This document shows, piece by piece, positions 14,857 to 23,549 of a DNA stretch of 64,000 nucleotides (the stretch's first letter is position 1; each line of letters starts with the position of its first letter). The position numbers and the translations under genes were made by a program. This DNA comes from Zobellia galactanivorans (lineage in GTDB: Bacteria > Bacteroidota > Bacteroidia > Flavobacteriales > Flavobacteriaceae), in NCBI RefSeq assembly GCF_000973105.1, contig NC_015844.1, positions 4,460,501-4,524,500 on the forward strand, written 5' to 3'. Under the pieces are notes generated by a model. It had not been told where the DNA came from, did not search any database, and saw only the letters and a list, made by a program, of their open reading frames with translations.

Positions 14857-17800
14857 TTAGACACGCTCAGGGTCAAAAGGCTGTTGTTTTTTATAAGCGG
14901 AAGGCGTTTTTCCGTAGGCCTTCTTAAAACAGGCCCTGAAATATTTGATGTCGTTAAAGCCTACTTCATAGGCCACATCGTTGATGTTCAATTCGGTTTC
15001 CCGTAAGAGTTGGCCCGCTTTCTTGAGGCGAATGCCACGGATGAATTCCGATATGGTATTGCCGGTTAGGGCCTTGAGTTTTCGGTATAGTACCGATTGG
15101 CTCATGTTGATATGTTCACTTAGGAAACTGGCATTGAGTTCGGCGTTCGAGAGGTTTTTCTCTACAATGTCGACCGCATTTTTCAGAAAGACCTCGTCGG
15201 TAGATACTAACTTCAGTTCACTGGGTTCAAGAACCAGGTCTTTTCTGAATTTCTTGGCCAATTTTTTTCGCGTAGCTAGCAGGTTTTGTACCTGTAATTT
15301 TAAGAGGTGGGCTTCAAAAGGTTTGGTGACATAGGCATCGGCTCCCGTTTCGAATCCTATTTTCTGAATTTTGGAAGAGGTCCTTGCCGTCAGAAGGATT
15401 ACGGGAATATGACTGGTAAGTACGTCGGACTTCAAGGATTCGCACATTTCAATACCGCCCATTTCGGGCATCATGACATCGCTAATGATCATGTCTATGT
15501 TCTTGGTCTTGGCCAGTTCTATTCCCATTCGACCGTTATTGGCCTCTATCACGTTAAATTCATCATTGAAGATTCCCTTTACAAAGGTTCTGACCTCTTT
15601 ATTGTCTTCGACCACCAATATGGTCTGTTTGCTGTCGTCTAGGTTCGGGGCGGTCTCGATTTCATCTTTGACCCAGGTCGATTTTAAAATCGAGGGGTCG
15701 TAATAATCTAAAAGGTCGTTTTCTTCGGAACGTTCATCATAAGTGAGGTCTTCGGGCTTTAAATGGGCCTTGCCCAAAGGAAGGCTGATCGAAAAACATG
15801 AGCCTTTACCGAGTTCGCTTTCTACGGAGATTTTACCGTGGTGCAGATCTACTATGTCTTTGGCCAAGGCTAGCCCCACACCTGTTCCTGAACGCAAATC
15901 GTTTTTCTGGCCCAATTGAAAATAGCGGTCAAAAACAAATTCGATGTCTTTTTGGTTGATGCCGCTTCCGGTATCTTTTATTAGAATGTCGACCGAATCG
16001 TCCTTGGCTTCGATCTGTATACTTATTTTTCCGTTGGGAGGGGTAAATTTAAAGGCATTGCTCAAAATGTTCAGGATTACCTTTTTCATTTCGATACGGT
16101 CAAACCAGACTTCCAATGGTGGTTTTGGGGCTATGAGCACAAAATTGATGCCTTTGTCTTGGGCAAGTTCGTTGAACGAAGCCTTGGTGTCTTCTACGAA
16201 GGGTATAATGTCATTCTTTGAAAACGCTAGTTTCAGCTTTCCGTTTTCGGCCTTTCTGAAGTCTAATAATTGATTTATAAGTTGAAGTAAAATACGGGCA
16301 TTCCGTTGCATACCGCTTAATTGTCTGTGTAGCTGCGGATCATCCTTTTTCTCTTCGATAAGTCGCTGTAGCGGGGCCGTAATTAAGGTTAGCGGTGTTC
16401 TGAAATCATGCGATATATTGGTGAACAACTGTAGTTTTAAGCGGTTCAGTTCCTGCATTTGGGTCTTTTCCTGTCGTTCCCTTCTAAGATCGTGCCGTTC
16501 TTTGATGCGGATAAGGGTATACCTTCTTACCAGCAAGAAAATCCCCCCTAGGGCCAAAAAGTAGAGTAGATAGGCCCACCAAGTCTTCCAGAAAGGTGGG
16601 GTTATGCTTATTTCAAGGGAAGCCACCTCCCCATTGAAGATGCCGTCACTGTTGGAGGCCTTTACGAGAAAGGTATAGTTGCCTGGGTCTAGATTGGTAT
16701 AGGTAGCTCTTGTTAGGTTGCCGCTGAAATTCCACTTGGTGTCGAAACCATCGAGTTTATAAGCGTACTTATTATTTTGGGGCCTTGAAAAATCGAGGGC
16801 CACATAATCGAAGGTAATGTCGTTTTCGTCGTGCTTCAGTTCAAAATGTGAAGTGGAGGGGGCTATGGTTATTTCGGAGGCATCGGCGATTTTCAGTTTT
16901 TCAATGACCACTGGGGCGATAAAAGAATCGCGTTCTATCTCTTTAGGGTCGAAAATGGTAAAACCATTAACCCCGCCAAAAGCCAATTTCCCATTTTGCG
17001 TCCGTAAATGTGCGCCGTAGTTGAATTCATTGTTGACCAGGCCATCGGCCCGTGAATAGTTCTTTATTTCCCCAGAGTTGATGTTCAATCTGCTGAGTCC
17101 CTTGTTTGTACTAAGCCATATATGGCCCAGGTCGTCGGGCAAGATTCCGTAAATGACTTCATCGGGAAGGCCGCTGTTGACGCCATAGCGGGTAGATTTA
17201 TGGGTTTTTAGGTCGTATTGGTATAGGCCATCACCTTCGGTCCCGATCCACAGGAGGGTGGGGGTAGAGGCGTAAATACTAATTACCTTTTTGATGTCGT
17301 AAGGGTCATCGCTTTCTTTTTTAAAGGCTATCCGGGTGATTTCCCTTGAATCGACCGAAACGGAACCTAGGCCGTTTTCTCCTCCAACAAGTATATTGCC
17401 ATCGGACTGGGGCTGGGTAATGATGGAGACAAAGGTGCCCAATATGTTTTTAGGGTCTCCCACCCTGAAGCTGTTTCCTGATTTAATGTCGTAAAAATTC
17501 AATCCGCGATTGTCGGTACCCATCCAGACGTTGCCGTGACCATCTTCGAACAGACAGGTGATACGGTTTTTGTTCGGCCTTGATGAGGGGGTGGCTATCG
17601 AGTTCCAATCTTTAAAGGAAAGTTTATCGTCTTGAACGGAGGCGTAAGAAAGCCCCTGGTCGTGCGTGCCTACCCAAAGATTGCCGAACCGGTCTTTGTC
17701 CATGGCCTTGACATTGTTGCTGGCAATAGAATTCTTTTCGGAATTGACATGGGTGAAATAGGTGAACTTCTTCTGTGAGGTGTCGAAGTAATTGAGTCCA

Positions 17801-18951
17801 CCGCCCTCGGTACCGATCCATAGGTTGTTATGGTTATCTTCTATGATCGAGCTGACCACGGGGTAATTCAATCCGTTTGAGCCGATTTGGTAGTTTTTGA
17901 AAATGCTTGATTTTCGATTCAGGTAGCTGATTCCGCCCGCCCAAGTACCGATCCAGAGGTCGCCCCTAGAGTCGGCCGTAATATCGTAAATGGAATTCTG
18001 GCTGAGGCTCTTGGGATTGTCCGGGTTGTTTTTATAGAGGGTCCAATCCTTAGTTTTACGGTTGTAGATATAGAGTCCGTTGTACGTTCCGACCCATAAG
18101 TCCTCTCCGTTTTCTTCATGGATGGTGCGAACGGGACTGTCTATTCTTAAGGCTCCTTGTGGGTCTAAAAGATCCGAAAAAGTTTGTGTTATCTCATTAA
18201 AATATGCCAGCCCTCCGTTATAGCCCAGCCAAACGGTGCCTCCTTGGTCCTTGAATAGAACGGTGTGGTAATTTTTAGTTTTTTCAGGTGATTGGTTTGA
18301 GGGGTAGTCATAGGTTTCTAGCTGCTTTTTTGTATCGTCATAAAAGAAAACTTTTTTAGGATTGCCAAACCAAAGATGGGTCTTTTTAGGGTTTAGAACG
18401 GAAAGTACCGTATGGGGGTCTAGTTCTAAATCGCTGTGCAATTGATTGAAATCGTGCACTTCCCCAGATATGGTATTAATGCGCATCAGACCTTTTTCGG
18501 CGGACACCCAAATATGTTCATCGTCGGCAGCGCCAATGTCGAAAATTTCCCCTTCAAAAGGCCTGTCCCCGTTATTGGGCATACGTACACGGGTAAAATC
18601 ATCCGTATCGGGATTGTACTTGTTGAGTCCGTTTTTGGTCCCCGCCCACACCGTGCCCTTAGGGCCGAGGTAGAGTACTTTTACCCAGCTGTTGCTAAGG
18701 CTGTTTTTGTTCGTGGCATCGTAGTAGTAGTTTTTGAATTTTTTGCCGTCGAACCTGTTGAGTCCGTAGCGCGTGCCGAACCAAAGAAAACCTCTGGTAT
18801 CTTGAATTATTGAAACCACGGAACGCTGTGAGAGTCCGTCTTCGGTAGAATAATTTTTAAACTCCAGTTCCTTTGCGGGGACATCAGGTATTTGGGCCTG
18901 AACTTGTCCGAAAAGGGTCAATAATATAAGAATGGCGAAATGAAACTTCAT
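14857..18951 (-). CDS. hybrid two-component system (HTCC) sensor/regulator with AraC output
   Basis: The 1364-residue protein contains the full HTCC architecture. After a signal peptide come at least ten propeller repeats of the type LWIGTEGGGLNYF (residues about 30-680), then a Y_Y_Y domain and one transmembrane segment (TWWAYLLYFLALGGIFLLV). The kinase domain has the phospho-His motif FTNISHDFRTPLTLI and HATPase motifs NILSNAFKFTPPNG and GTGVGLALAKDIV. A receiver domain has VVEDN and DMIISDVMMPEMGG, and an AraC DNA-binding domain ends the protein (VAYEVGFNDIKYFRACFKKAYGKTPSAYK). Such proteins sense a periplasmic oligosaccharide and activate nearby degradation genes. It lies between the GH88 and kduI operons, both of which carry the same repeat-type site. 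Confidence 0.96.
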   Translation of the reverse strand: MKFHFAILILLTLFGQVQAQIPDVPAKELEFKNYSTEDGLSQRSVVSIIQDTRGFLWFGTRYGLNRFDGKKFKNYYYDATNKNSLSNSWVKVLYLGPKGTVWAGTKNGLNKYNPDTDDFTRVRMPNNGDRPFEGEIFDIGAADDEHIWVSAEKGLMRINTISGEVHDFNQLHSDLELDPHTVLSVLNPKKTHLWFGNPKKVFFYDDTKKQLETYDYPSNQSPEKTKNYHTVLFKDQGGTVWLGYNGGLAYFNEITQTFSDLLDPQGALRIDSPVRTIHEENGEDLWVGTYNGLYIYNRKTKDWTLYKNNPDNPKSLSQNSIYDITADSRGDLWIGTWAGGISYLNRKSSIFKNYQIGSNGLNYPVVSSIIEDNHNNLWIGTEGGGLNYFDTSQKKFTYFTHVNSEKNSIASNNVKAMDKDRFGNLWVGTHDQGLSYASVQDDKLSFKDWNSIATPSSRPNKNRITCLFEDGHGNVWMGTDNRGLNFYDIKSGNSFRVGDPKNILGTFVSIITQPQSDGNILVGGENGLGSVSVDSREITRIAFKKESDDPYDIKKVISIYASTPTLLWIGTEGDGLYQYDLKTHKSTRYGVNSGLPDEVIYGILPDDLGHIWLSTNKGLSRLNINSGEIKNYSRADGLVNNEFNYGAHLRTQNGKLAFGGVNGFTIFDPKEIERDSFIAPVVIEKLKIADASEITIAPSTSHFELKHDENDITFDYVALDFSRPQNNKYAYKLDGFDTKWNFSGNLTRATYTNLDPGNYTFLVKASNSDGIFNGEVASLEISITPPFWKTWWAYLLYFLALGGIFLLVRRYTLIRIKERHDLRRERQEKTQMQELNRLKLQLFTNISHDFRTPLTLITAPLQRLIEEKKDDPQLHRQLSGMQRNARILLQLINQLLDFRKAENGKLKLAFSKNDIIPFVEDTKASFNELAQDKGINFVLIAPKPPLEVWFDRIEMKKVILNILSNAFKFTPPNGKISIQIEAKDDSVDILIKDTGSGINQKDIEFVFDRYFQLGQKNDLRSGTGVGLALAKDIVDLHHGKISVESELGKGSCFSISLPLGKAHLKPEDLTYDERSEENDLLDYYDPSILKSTWVKDEIETAPNLDDSKQTILVVEDNKEVRTFVKGIFNDEFNVIEANNGRMGIELAKTKNIDMIISDVMMPEMGGIEMCESLKSDVLTSHIPVILLTARTSSKIQKIGFETGADAYVTKPFEAHLLKLQVQNLLATRKKLAKKFRKDLVLEPSELKLVSTDEVFLKNAVDIVEKNLSNAELNASFLSEHINMSQSVLYRKLKALTGNTISEFIRGIRLKKAGQLLRETELNINDVAYEVGFNDIKYFRACFKKAYGKTPSAYKKQQPFDPERV

Positions 18952-19051
18952 GGATTGATTTGGTTTCTTAGGCCAAAAGTTAGCGAATCTTTTGTTACCT
19001 CACCAGTCTATATTGTGTTAGGGAGGCTTATAGGCGATAAAAACTTATACA

Positions 19052-19080
19052 CCCCCTGTTTTAAAATGATATCCCCCTTA
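19052..19080 (+). promoter_or_regulatory. CCCCCT direct repeat pair, candidate AraC-type operator of kduI
   Basis: CCCCCT is at 19052-19057 and CCCCCTTA at 19073-19080, 21 bases apart. It lies 66 bases before the kduI ATG, with TACTTTTA (19100-19107) as a near-match to the -7 box. It mirrors the arrangement upstream of the GH88 gene. Confidence 0.5.
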
Positions 19081-19146
19081 TGTTTAGTGCGGTTAAGGCT
19101 ACTTTTATGTGCTGAAATTCTAAAAAAAACAAACCCTTAATTAGAT

Positions 19147-19986
19147 ATGAATGTGAATTATGAAACGCGCTATGCTTCAAGTCCGGAAGCGGTAAAAAAA
19201 TATGATACAACTCAATTGCGTGAAGAGTTTTTGATTGAAAATTTACTGGAGCCGGGAAAAATAAACATGACCTACTCCCATTACGATAGATACATTACCG
19301 GGGGAGTCGTTCCGGAAGCGCCTTTGGCACTTGAGGCAATAGATCCGTTGAAATCGGACTATTTTCTAGAACGAAGGGAAATAGGTATAATTAACGTTGG
19401 GGCCTCGGGCAGCGTCGAAGTTGATGGTACTACCTACGAACTCGATCATAAGGATGCCCTTTATATAGGTCAAGGGGCCAAAAAGGTAATATTTAAGAGT
19501 AATGATGCCAATGCCCCGGCCTTGTTCTATTTTAATTCCGCTCCTGCGCATAGGGCCTATCCCACTAAAAAAGTAAGTAGGGCGGAGGCCAATAAATTAG
19601 AGTTAGGTAGCTTGGAAACGGCGAATCACCGAACCGTTAACCAAATGATCATTGGGGGTATCGTTACCACCTGCCAGCTTCAGATGGGAATGACCGAACT
19701 AAAGACCGGAAGTGTTTGGAATACTATGCCAGCACACGTTCACGACCGTCGTATGGAAGTCTATTTTTATACCGATGTGTCTGAAGACCAATCTGTTTGT
19801 CATTTTATGGGGCAGCCCCAGGAAACCCGTCATATCTGGATGCAGAACCATCAAGCGGTCATTTCCCCACCATGGTCTATCCACTGTGGATCAGGAACCT
19901 CGAACTACACTTTTATCTGGGGCATGGCCGGAGAGAACCTCGATTACAACGATATGGATGTGGCTAAAATTACAGAACTACGATAG
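19147..19986 (+). CDS. kduI: 5-dehydro-4-deoxy-D-glucuronate isomerase
   Basis: The 279-residue protein has the full KduI length and the cupin metal site MPAHVHDRRMEVYFY, giving His197, His199 and Glu204, with His246 in PPWSIHCGSG. These four residues bind zinc in the family. It converts 5-keto-4-deoxyuronate, released by lyase plus GH88 action, into 3-deoxy-D-glycero-2,5-hexodiulosonate in the cytoplasm. It begins the plus-strand operon kduI-kduD-DUF4861 (2-base gap to kduD). The promoter region is shared with the divergent HTCC gene and carries a candidate HTCC operator. Confidence 0.95.
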   Translation: MNVNYETRYASSPEAVKKYDTTQLREEFLIENLLEPGKINMTYSHYDRYITGGVVPEAPLALEAIDPLKSDYFLERREIGIINVGASGSVEVDGTTYELDHKDALYIGQGAKKVIFKSNDANAPALFYFNSAPAHRAYPTKKVSRAEANKLELGSLETANHRTVNQMIIGGIVTTCQLQMGMTELKTGSVWNTMPAHVHDRRMEVYFYTDVSEDQSVCHFMGQPQETRHIWMQNHQAVISPPWSIHCGSGTSNYTFIWGMAGENLDYNDMDVAKITELR

Positions 19987-19988
19987 AT

Positions 19989-20783
19989 ATGAGCATTTCT
20001 TTATTTGATTTAAAAGGAAAAATAGCCTTGGTTACAGGCAGTACACACGGTTTGGGTATGGCTATGGCCAAAGGTTTGGGCAATGCGGGCGCTACACTGA
20101 TTGTGAACGGAAATTCATCCCAAGAAAAGATAGACGCGGCCTTAAAGGCGTATAAAAAAGAAGGTATTACCGCCCACGGATATAAGTTTGACGTGACGGA
20201 TGAGCGGGCCGTGATGGAAGCGATCCAAAAAATAGAACAGGAAGTCGGTGAAATCGATATTCTGGTGAACAACGCGGGAATCATCAAAAGAACGCCCCTT
20301 GAGGATATGGAAGTATCCGATTTTAAGCAAGTTATCGATGTTGACTTGGTGAGTCCGTTTATTGTTTCAAAACACGTGGTAAAAGGCATGATCGCCCGTA
20401 AAGAGGGAAAGATCATCAACATTTGCTCCATGATGAGCGAATTGGGAAGAAATACCGTTGGAGCCTACGCCGCAGCCAAGGGCGGACTCAAAATGTTGAC
20501 CCGGAACATGGCTACGGAATGGGCCAAACACAATATACAGGTGAACGGAATAGGACCAGGGTATTTTGCGACTTCCCAGACCGAACCTATTCGGGTCGAT
20601 GGGCATCCGTTCAACGAATTTATTATCAATAGAACACCGGCCGCCAAATGGGGCGACCCCAACGAGCTTCAAGGGGCCGCAATCTTTTTAAGCTCTAAGG
20701 CCAGTGATTTTGTCAACGGACATGTACTGTATGTCGATGGGGGAATTTTGGCTACCATCGGAAAACCTTCTAACGAGAACTAA
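19989..20783 (+). CDS. kduD: 2-dehydro-3-deoxy-D-gluconate 5-dehydrogenase (SDR family)
   Basis: The 264-residue classical short-chain dehydrogenase has TGSTHGLG (residues 16-23) for cofactor binding, NNAG, the catalytic Ser147 in ICSMMSE and Tyr160/Lys164 in GAYAAAKGGL. The C-terminus FVNGHVLYVDGGI is typical. Position directly after kduI supports KduD, which reduces the hexodiulosonate to 2-keto-3-deoxygluconate with NAD(P)H. The enzymes that finish the route (KDG kinase and aldolase) are not in the window. Confidence 0.92.
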   Translation: MSISLFDLKGKIALVTGSTHGLGMAMAKGLGNAGATLIVNGNSSQEKIDAALKAYKKEGITAHGYKFDVTDERAVMEAIQKIEQEVGEIDILVNNAGIIKRTPLEDMEVSDFKQVIDVDLVSPFIVSKHVVKGMIARKEGKIINICSMMSELGRNTVGAYAAAKGGLKMLTRNMATEWAKHNIQVNGIGPGYFATSQTEPIRVDGHPFNEFIINRTPAAKWGDPNELQGAAIFLSSKASDFVNGHVLYVDGGILATIGKPSNEN

Positions 20784-20787
20784 TGCT

Positions 20788-21984
20788 ATGGGACTAAAAT
20801 TCTTTTTTACCTTAGGCGTATGCGGGGCATTGTTACAGTTGGGATGCACTGACGCCACAGAGGGCCGCTATCGTATTGAAATCGTCAACCCCTTGAACGA
20901 AGCGAGGTCGCTTGAAACGTTGGAAATCGATTTAGCGGCAATACCTTTTAAGAACGCTATTCGGGCGTCGGCAAAATCGTATGAAATCTTTGATTTGGCC
21001 ACCCAAAACAAAGTCACTTCACAAGCGGTAGATTTGGATGGTGATGGAAGTTTGGACCAACTCTTGTTTCAGCCCGAGGTCGATGCCGGAGAGAGCAAAC
21101 TATTTGAAATAATCGCTTCCGAAGAAAAAACAATTGAGGAAGCCGATCCCCTTTGTTATTCAAGGTTCGTTCCCGAACGTACCGACGACTATGCATGGGA
21201 AAATAATCGGGTTGCGTTTAGAACCTATGGTCCAACAGCGCAAAAATTAAAAGAAGACGGGGTCCCCGGAGGCACCTTGTCCAGCGGGATTGACGCTTGG
21301 TTAAAAAAGGTAGATTACCCTATCATAAACAAATGGTACAAGAAGGAACTCGAAACCGACGGCAGCTATCATGAGGATACCGGGGAAGGTCTAGACAATT
21401 TTCATGTAGGTGTTAGTAGGGGCGTAGGCGGTATAGCCGTAAAAAGGGATTCTAGCTACCACGTTTCCAAGAATTTCACCAGTTATGAAACGCTTACCAA
21501 GGGACCTATTCGCACTAGCTTTGTTCTAAAATATGAGGATTGGAAGGCCGGGGAAGATATAATAAAGGAAGAAAAACACATTTCACTTGATAATGGCTCC
21601 AATCTTTCTCGATTTGAAATTAAGGTTAGGGGAACGGATAAGCTTTCGGTTGGTTTGACCATGCATGAAAATGACGGACAAGTGAGCGTAGCCCAAGATA
21701 AAGGCTATGTAAGTTATTGGCAGCCACATGAAGATTCGGAATTGGGAACCGCCATTGTAGCCGAGCCCAAACGTATTGTAGAGGTGGAAGAATACCAAAA
21801 CGGCCGCCCTGATGAAAACAATGTCTACGCGGGCCTAAGTGTACAAGAGGGCAGCGTCGTATACTATGCCGGTTTTACATGGAAGGAAAGCAAGCAATTT
21901 GCCAATGCGAAAGAATGGGAAAATTACTTGGAGGACTTCTCGAAAAAAATACAGTTTCCCCTTCAGGTAAAGTATCTGAAATAA
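20788..21984 (+). CDS. DUF4861 family lipoprotein
   Basis: Starting at the ATG at 20788, four bases after the kduD stop, the 398-residue protein has a lipoprotein signal (ALLQLGCTD). A longer reading from 20704 would overlap kduD and destroy the signal peptide, so it was rejected. Visible features are YRIEIVNPLNEARSLETLEI at the N-terminus, DLDGDGSLDQLLFQP, YDIINKWY-like text and GLDNFHVGVSRGVGGIAVK, consistent with DUF4861. Families of this kind are often found beside uronate-processing genes in Bacteroidota. The function is not established; a surface or periplasmic role in handling uronic oligosaccharides is inferred from the operon. Confidence 0.8.
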   Translation: MGLKFFFTLGVCGALLQLGCTDATEGRYRIEIVNPLNEARSLETLEIDLAAIPFKNAIRASAKSYEIFDLATQNKVTSQAVDLDGDGSLDQLLFQPEVDAGESKLFEIIASEEKTIEEADPLCYSRFVPERTDDYAWENNRVAFRTYGPTAQKLKEDGVPGGTLSSGIDAWLKKVDYPIINKWYKKELETDGSYHEDTGEGLDNFHVGVSRGVGGIAVKRDSSYHVSKNFTSYETLTKGPIRTSFVLKYEDWKAGEDIIKEEKHISLDNGSNLSRFEIKVRGTDKLSVGLTMHENDGQVSVAQDKGYVSYWQPHEDSELGTAIVAEPKRIVEVEEYQNGRPDENNVYAGLSVQEGSVVYYAGFTWKESKQFANAKEWENYLEDFSKKIQFPLQVKYLK

Positions 21985-22038
21985 AGGGATGCCTCGATAG
22001 GGATAAAAAATCTGGGGATTTCTTGTTTCTCCCTTTAC

Positions 22039-22611
22039 TTACAGGCTTCTGATGACTTTACAAGGGTTGCCATAAGCTAGTACATTATCCGGTATATCCT
22101 TGGTGACAACGCTACCGGCACCTATGGTTACGTTGTTGCCAATGGTTACACCGGGAAAGATGATGGAGTTTCCTCCGATCCAGGCATTATCTCCAATTAC
22201 AACGGGTTTTGTGTTGGTTAAATAGCGGGTAGAATTCCCATCTTCAATAATTCTATCAGATGCCCTTAAAGGGTGCGTAGCCGTATAAATCTGAACAAAA
22301 GGGGCTATCAATCCGTTTTTGCCAATGGTAATTTTATTATTATCGATAAACATACAATTGGTGTTCACAAAGGTATTTTCGCCAATAGAAATATTAGCCC
22401 CATAATCACAGAAGAACGGCGCTTCAATCCATACACCGGAGGCTTTGTGTAATAGTAATTCGGTCAAAAGCCTTTCCCTTTCCTCGGGTAATTCGGAGTC
22501 TAGGCTATTATAGGCCTGTAGTAGTTTACGGGCCCTGTGATACATTTTGAGTAATTCCGGGTCACGCGAATCATATGCATCGCCCTTCATCATCTTTTCT
22601 TTTTCGGTCAT
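22039..22611 (-). CDS. sugar O-acetyltransferase (maltose/galactoside acetyltransferase type)
   Basis: The 190-residue protein starts with the Maa/LacA N-terminal helix region ([21 protein letters not shown]). It continues with left-handed beta-helix hexapeptide repeats ([55 protein letters not shown]). The catalytic His is in the stretch YTATHPL. It transfers acetyl from acetyl-CoA to a sugar hydroxyl. It is convergent with the DUF4861 gene and faces no obvious operon partner, so its link to the uronate genes is uncertain. Confidence 0.9.
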   Translation of the reverse strand: MTEKEKMMKGDAYDSRDPELLKMYHRARKLLQAYNSLDSELPEERERLLTELLLHKASGVWIEAPFFCDYGANISIGENTFVNTNCMFIDNNKITIGKNGLIAPFVQIYTATHPLRASDRIIEDGNSTRYLTNTKPVVIGDNAWIGGNSIIFPGVTIGNNVTIGAGSVVTKDIPDNVLAYGNPCKVIRSL

Positions 22612-22679
22612 GGTAGTTTAGGTTGGGATAATGAATAAAGGGCGAAACGTTTGTTCCGTATTTGTCTTCGGATATTTCC

Positions 22680-23162
22680 CTAGTACTTCGTCTTGTCGTT
22701 TTTTGAGGCCCAATTATCAAAGACCTCTACGGCTTCGTCCCGAAGCATTTGTTTAAAACCTATTTGCCGGTCTTCCATATCTTTGTCGAGTTCGTCATAA
22801 ATAAATTGATCATCGAAATCTATGGCTTTGGCATCTGCTTTGTCACAACCGTAAAAAACCGCTTTGGGTCGGGCCCAGTAAATAGCGCCAAGGCACATGG
22901 GGCAGGGTTCGCAAGAGGTATAAATAATACAGTCGGTCAATTGAAAACTGTCCAATTTTTGACAGGCTTCCCTAATAACTACCATTTCGGCATGGGCGGT
23001 AGGGTCGTTCGTAGAGGTAACCTTGTTATGTCCTTCCGCAATTATTTCGCCGTCTTTAACGACTACGGCGCCAAAAGGACCGCCTGCATTTGAGTTCATT
23101 CCCTTTGCGGCCATTTCAATGGCACGTCGCATAAACATCTCGTGTTCTTTCATTAAATCCAT
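22680..23162 (-). CDS. nucleoside/guanine deaminase of the cytidine deaminase superfamily
   Basis: The 160-residue protein has the zinc motifs TAHAEMVVIREA (His, and Glu as proton shuttle) and SCEPCPMCLGAIYWA (two Cys ligands). The order and the C-terminal length match guanine deaminase (GuaD/YkoA type) more than tRNA adenosine deaminase. It would deaminate guanine or a nucleoside in the cytoplasm. It lies alone on the minus strand, 68 bases from the acetyltransferase. No purine-salvage partner is visible in the window. Confidence 0.87.
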   Translation of the reverse strand: MDLMKEHEMFMRRAIEMAAKGMNSNAGGPFGAVVVKDGEIIAEGHNKVTSTNDPTAHAEMVVIREACQKLDSFQLTDCIIYTSCEPCPMCLGAIYWARPKAVFYGCDKADAKAIDFDDQFIYDELDKDMEDRQIGFKQMLRDEAVEVFDNWASKNDKTKY

Positions 23163-23549
23163 AAATTATAACTATAAGTTGTTGATACCGTGACTGTACG
23201 AAAGAAAAGTACTTGTTCAAATGTGCTTCCTTACAAGTATTTCGTCCAGAAATAAGGGTATATGCATCAATTCAATAAAGGTGTAAATTACATTTTTTTA
23301 CGGGTTTTTATAAGCCTTTTTTGGGGGCTGTGCCGTTTTATATCCATAGGATGGAAGCGTATAAAACGATTCTTGGTAAAAGCTAGTTTTTTACAACTTG
23401 GCTTGTGGTATTTAAGATACATTTTCTTAGGATTACGATATGACTAGGGTTTTCACGGAAGAACAGCGCACCCAAGCTTCCATAAACTACCTATCTTTGT
23501 TCGTAATTCTAGTGGGGGCGAAGCCCTTTATTTAATATGTAAAGTAGAG
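23163..23549. other. intergenic region, divergent promoters of the deaminase and the PUL regulator
   Basis: No gene is supported here. A 61-codon open frame at 23262-23447 has no recognisable feature and is probably spurious. TATCTTTG at 23492-23499 matches the Bacteroidota -7 box in the plus direction, about 50 bases before the regulator start; no clear -33 element was seen. Confidence 0.4.

Noticed and set aside
15307-15642. Plus-strand frames opposite the HTCC gene
   Set aside because: Mirror frames of the receiver/AraC region; no independent domain.
20704-20787. Longer DUF4861 reading from 20704
   Set aside because: It overlaps kduD by 80 bases and pushes the lipobox signal peptide into the interior.
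23262-23447. 61-codon plus-strand open frame
   Set aside because: Rich in aromatic and basic residues with no recognisable signal or domain, lying in an AT-rich upstream region; the frame is not convincing.
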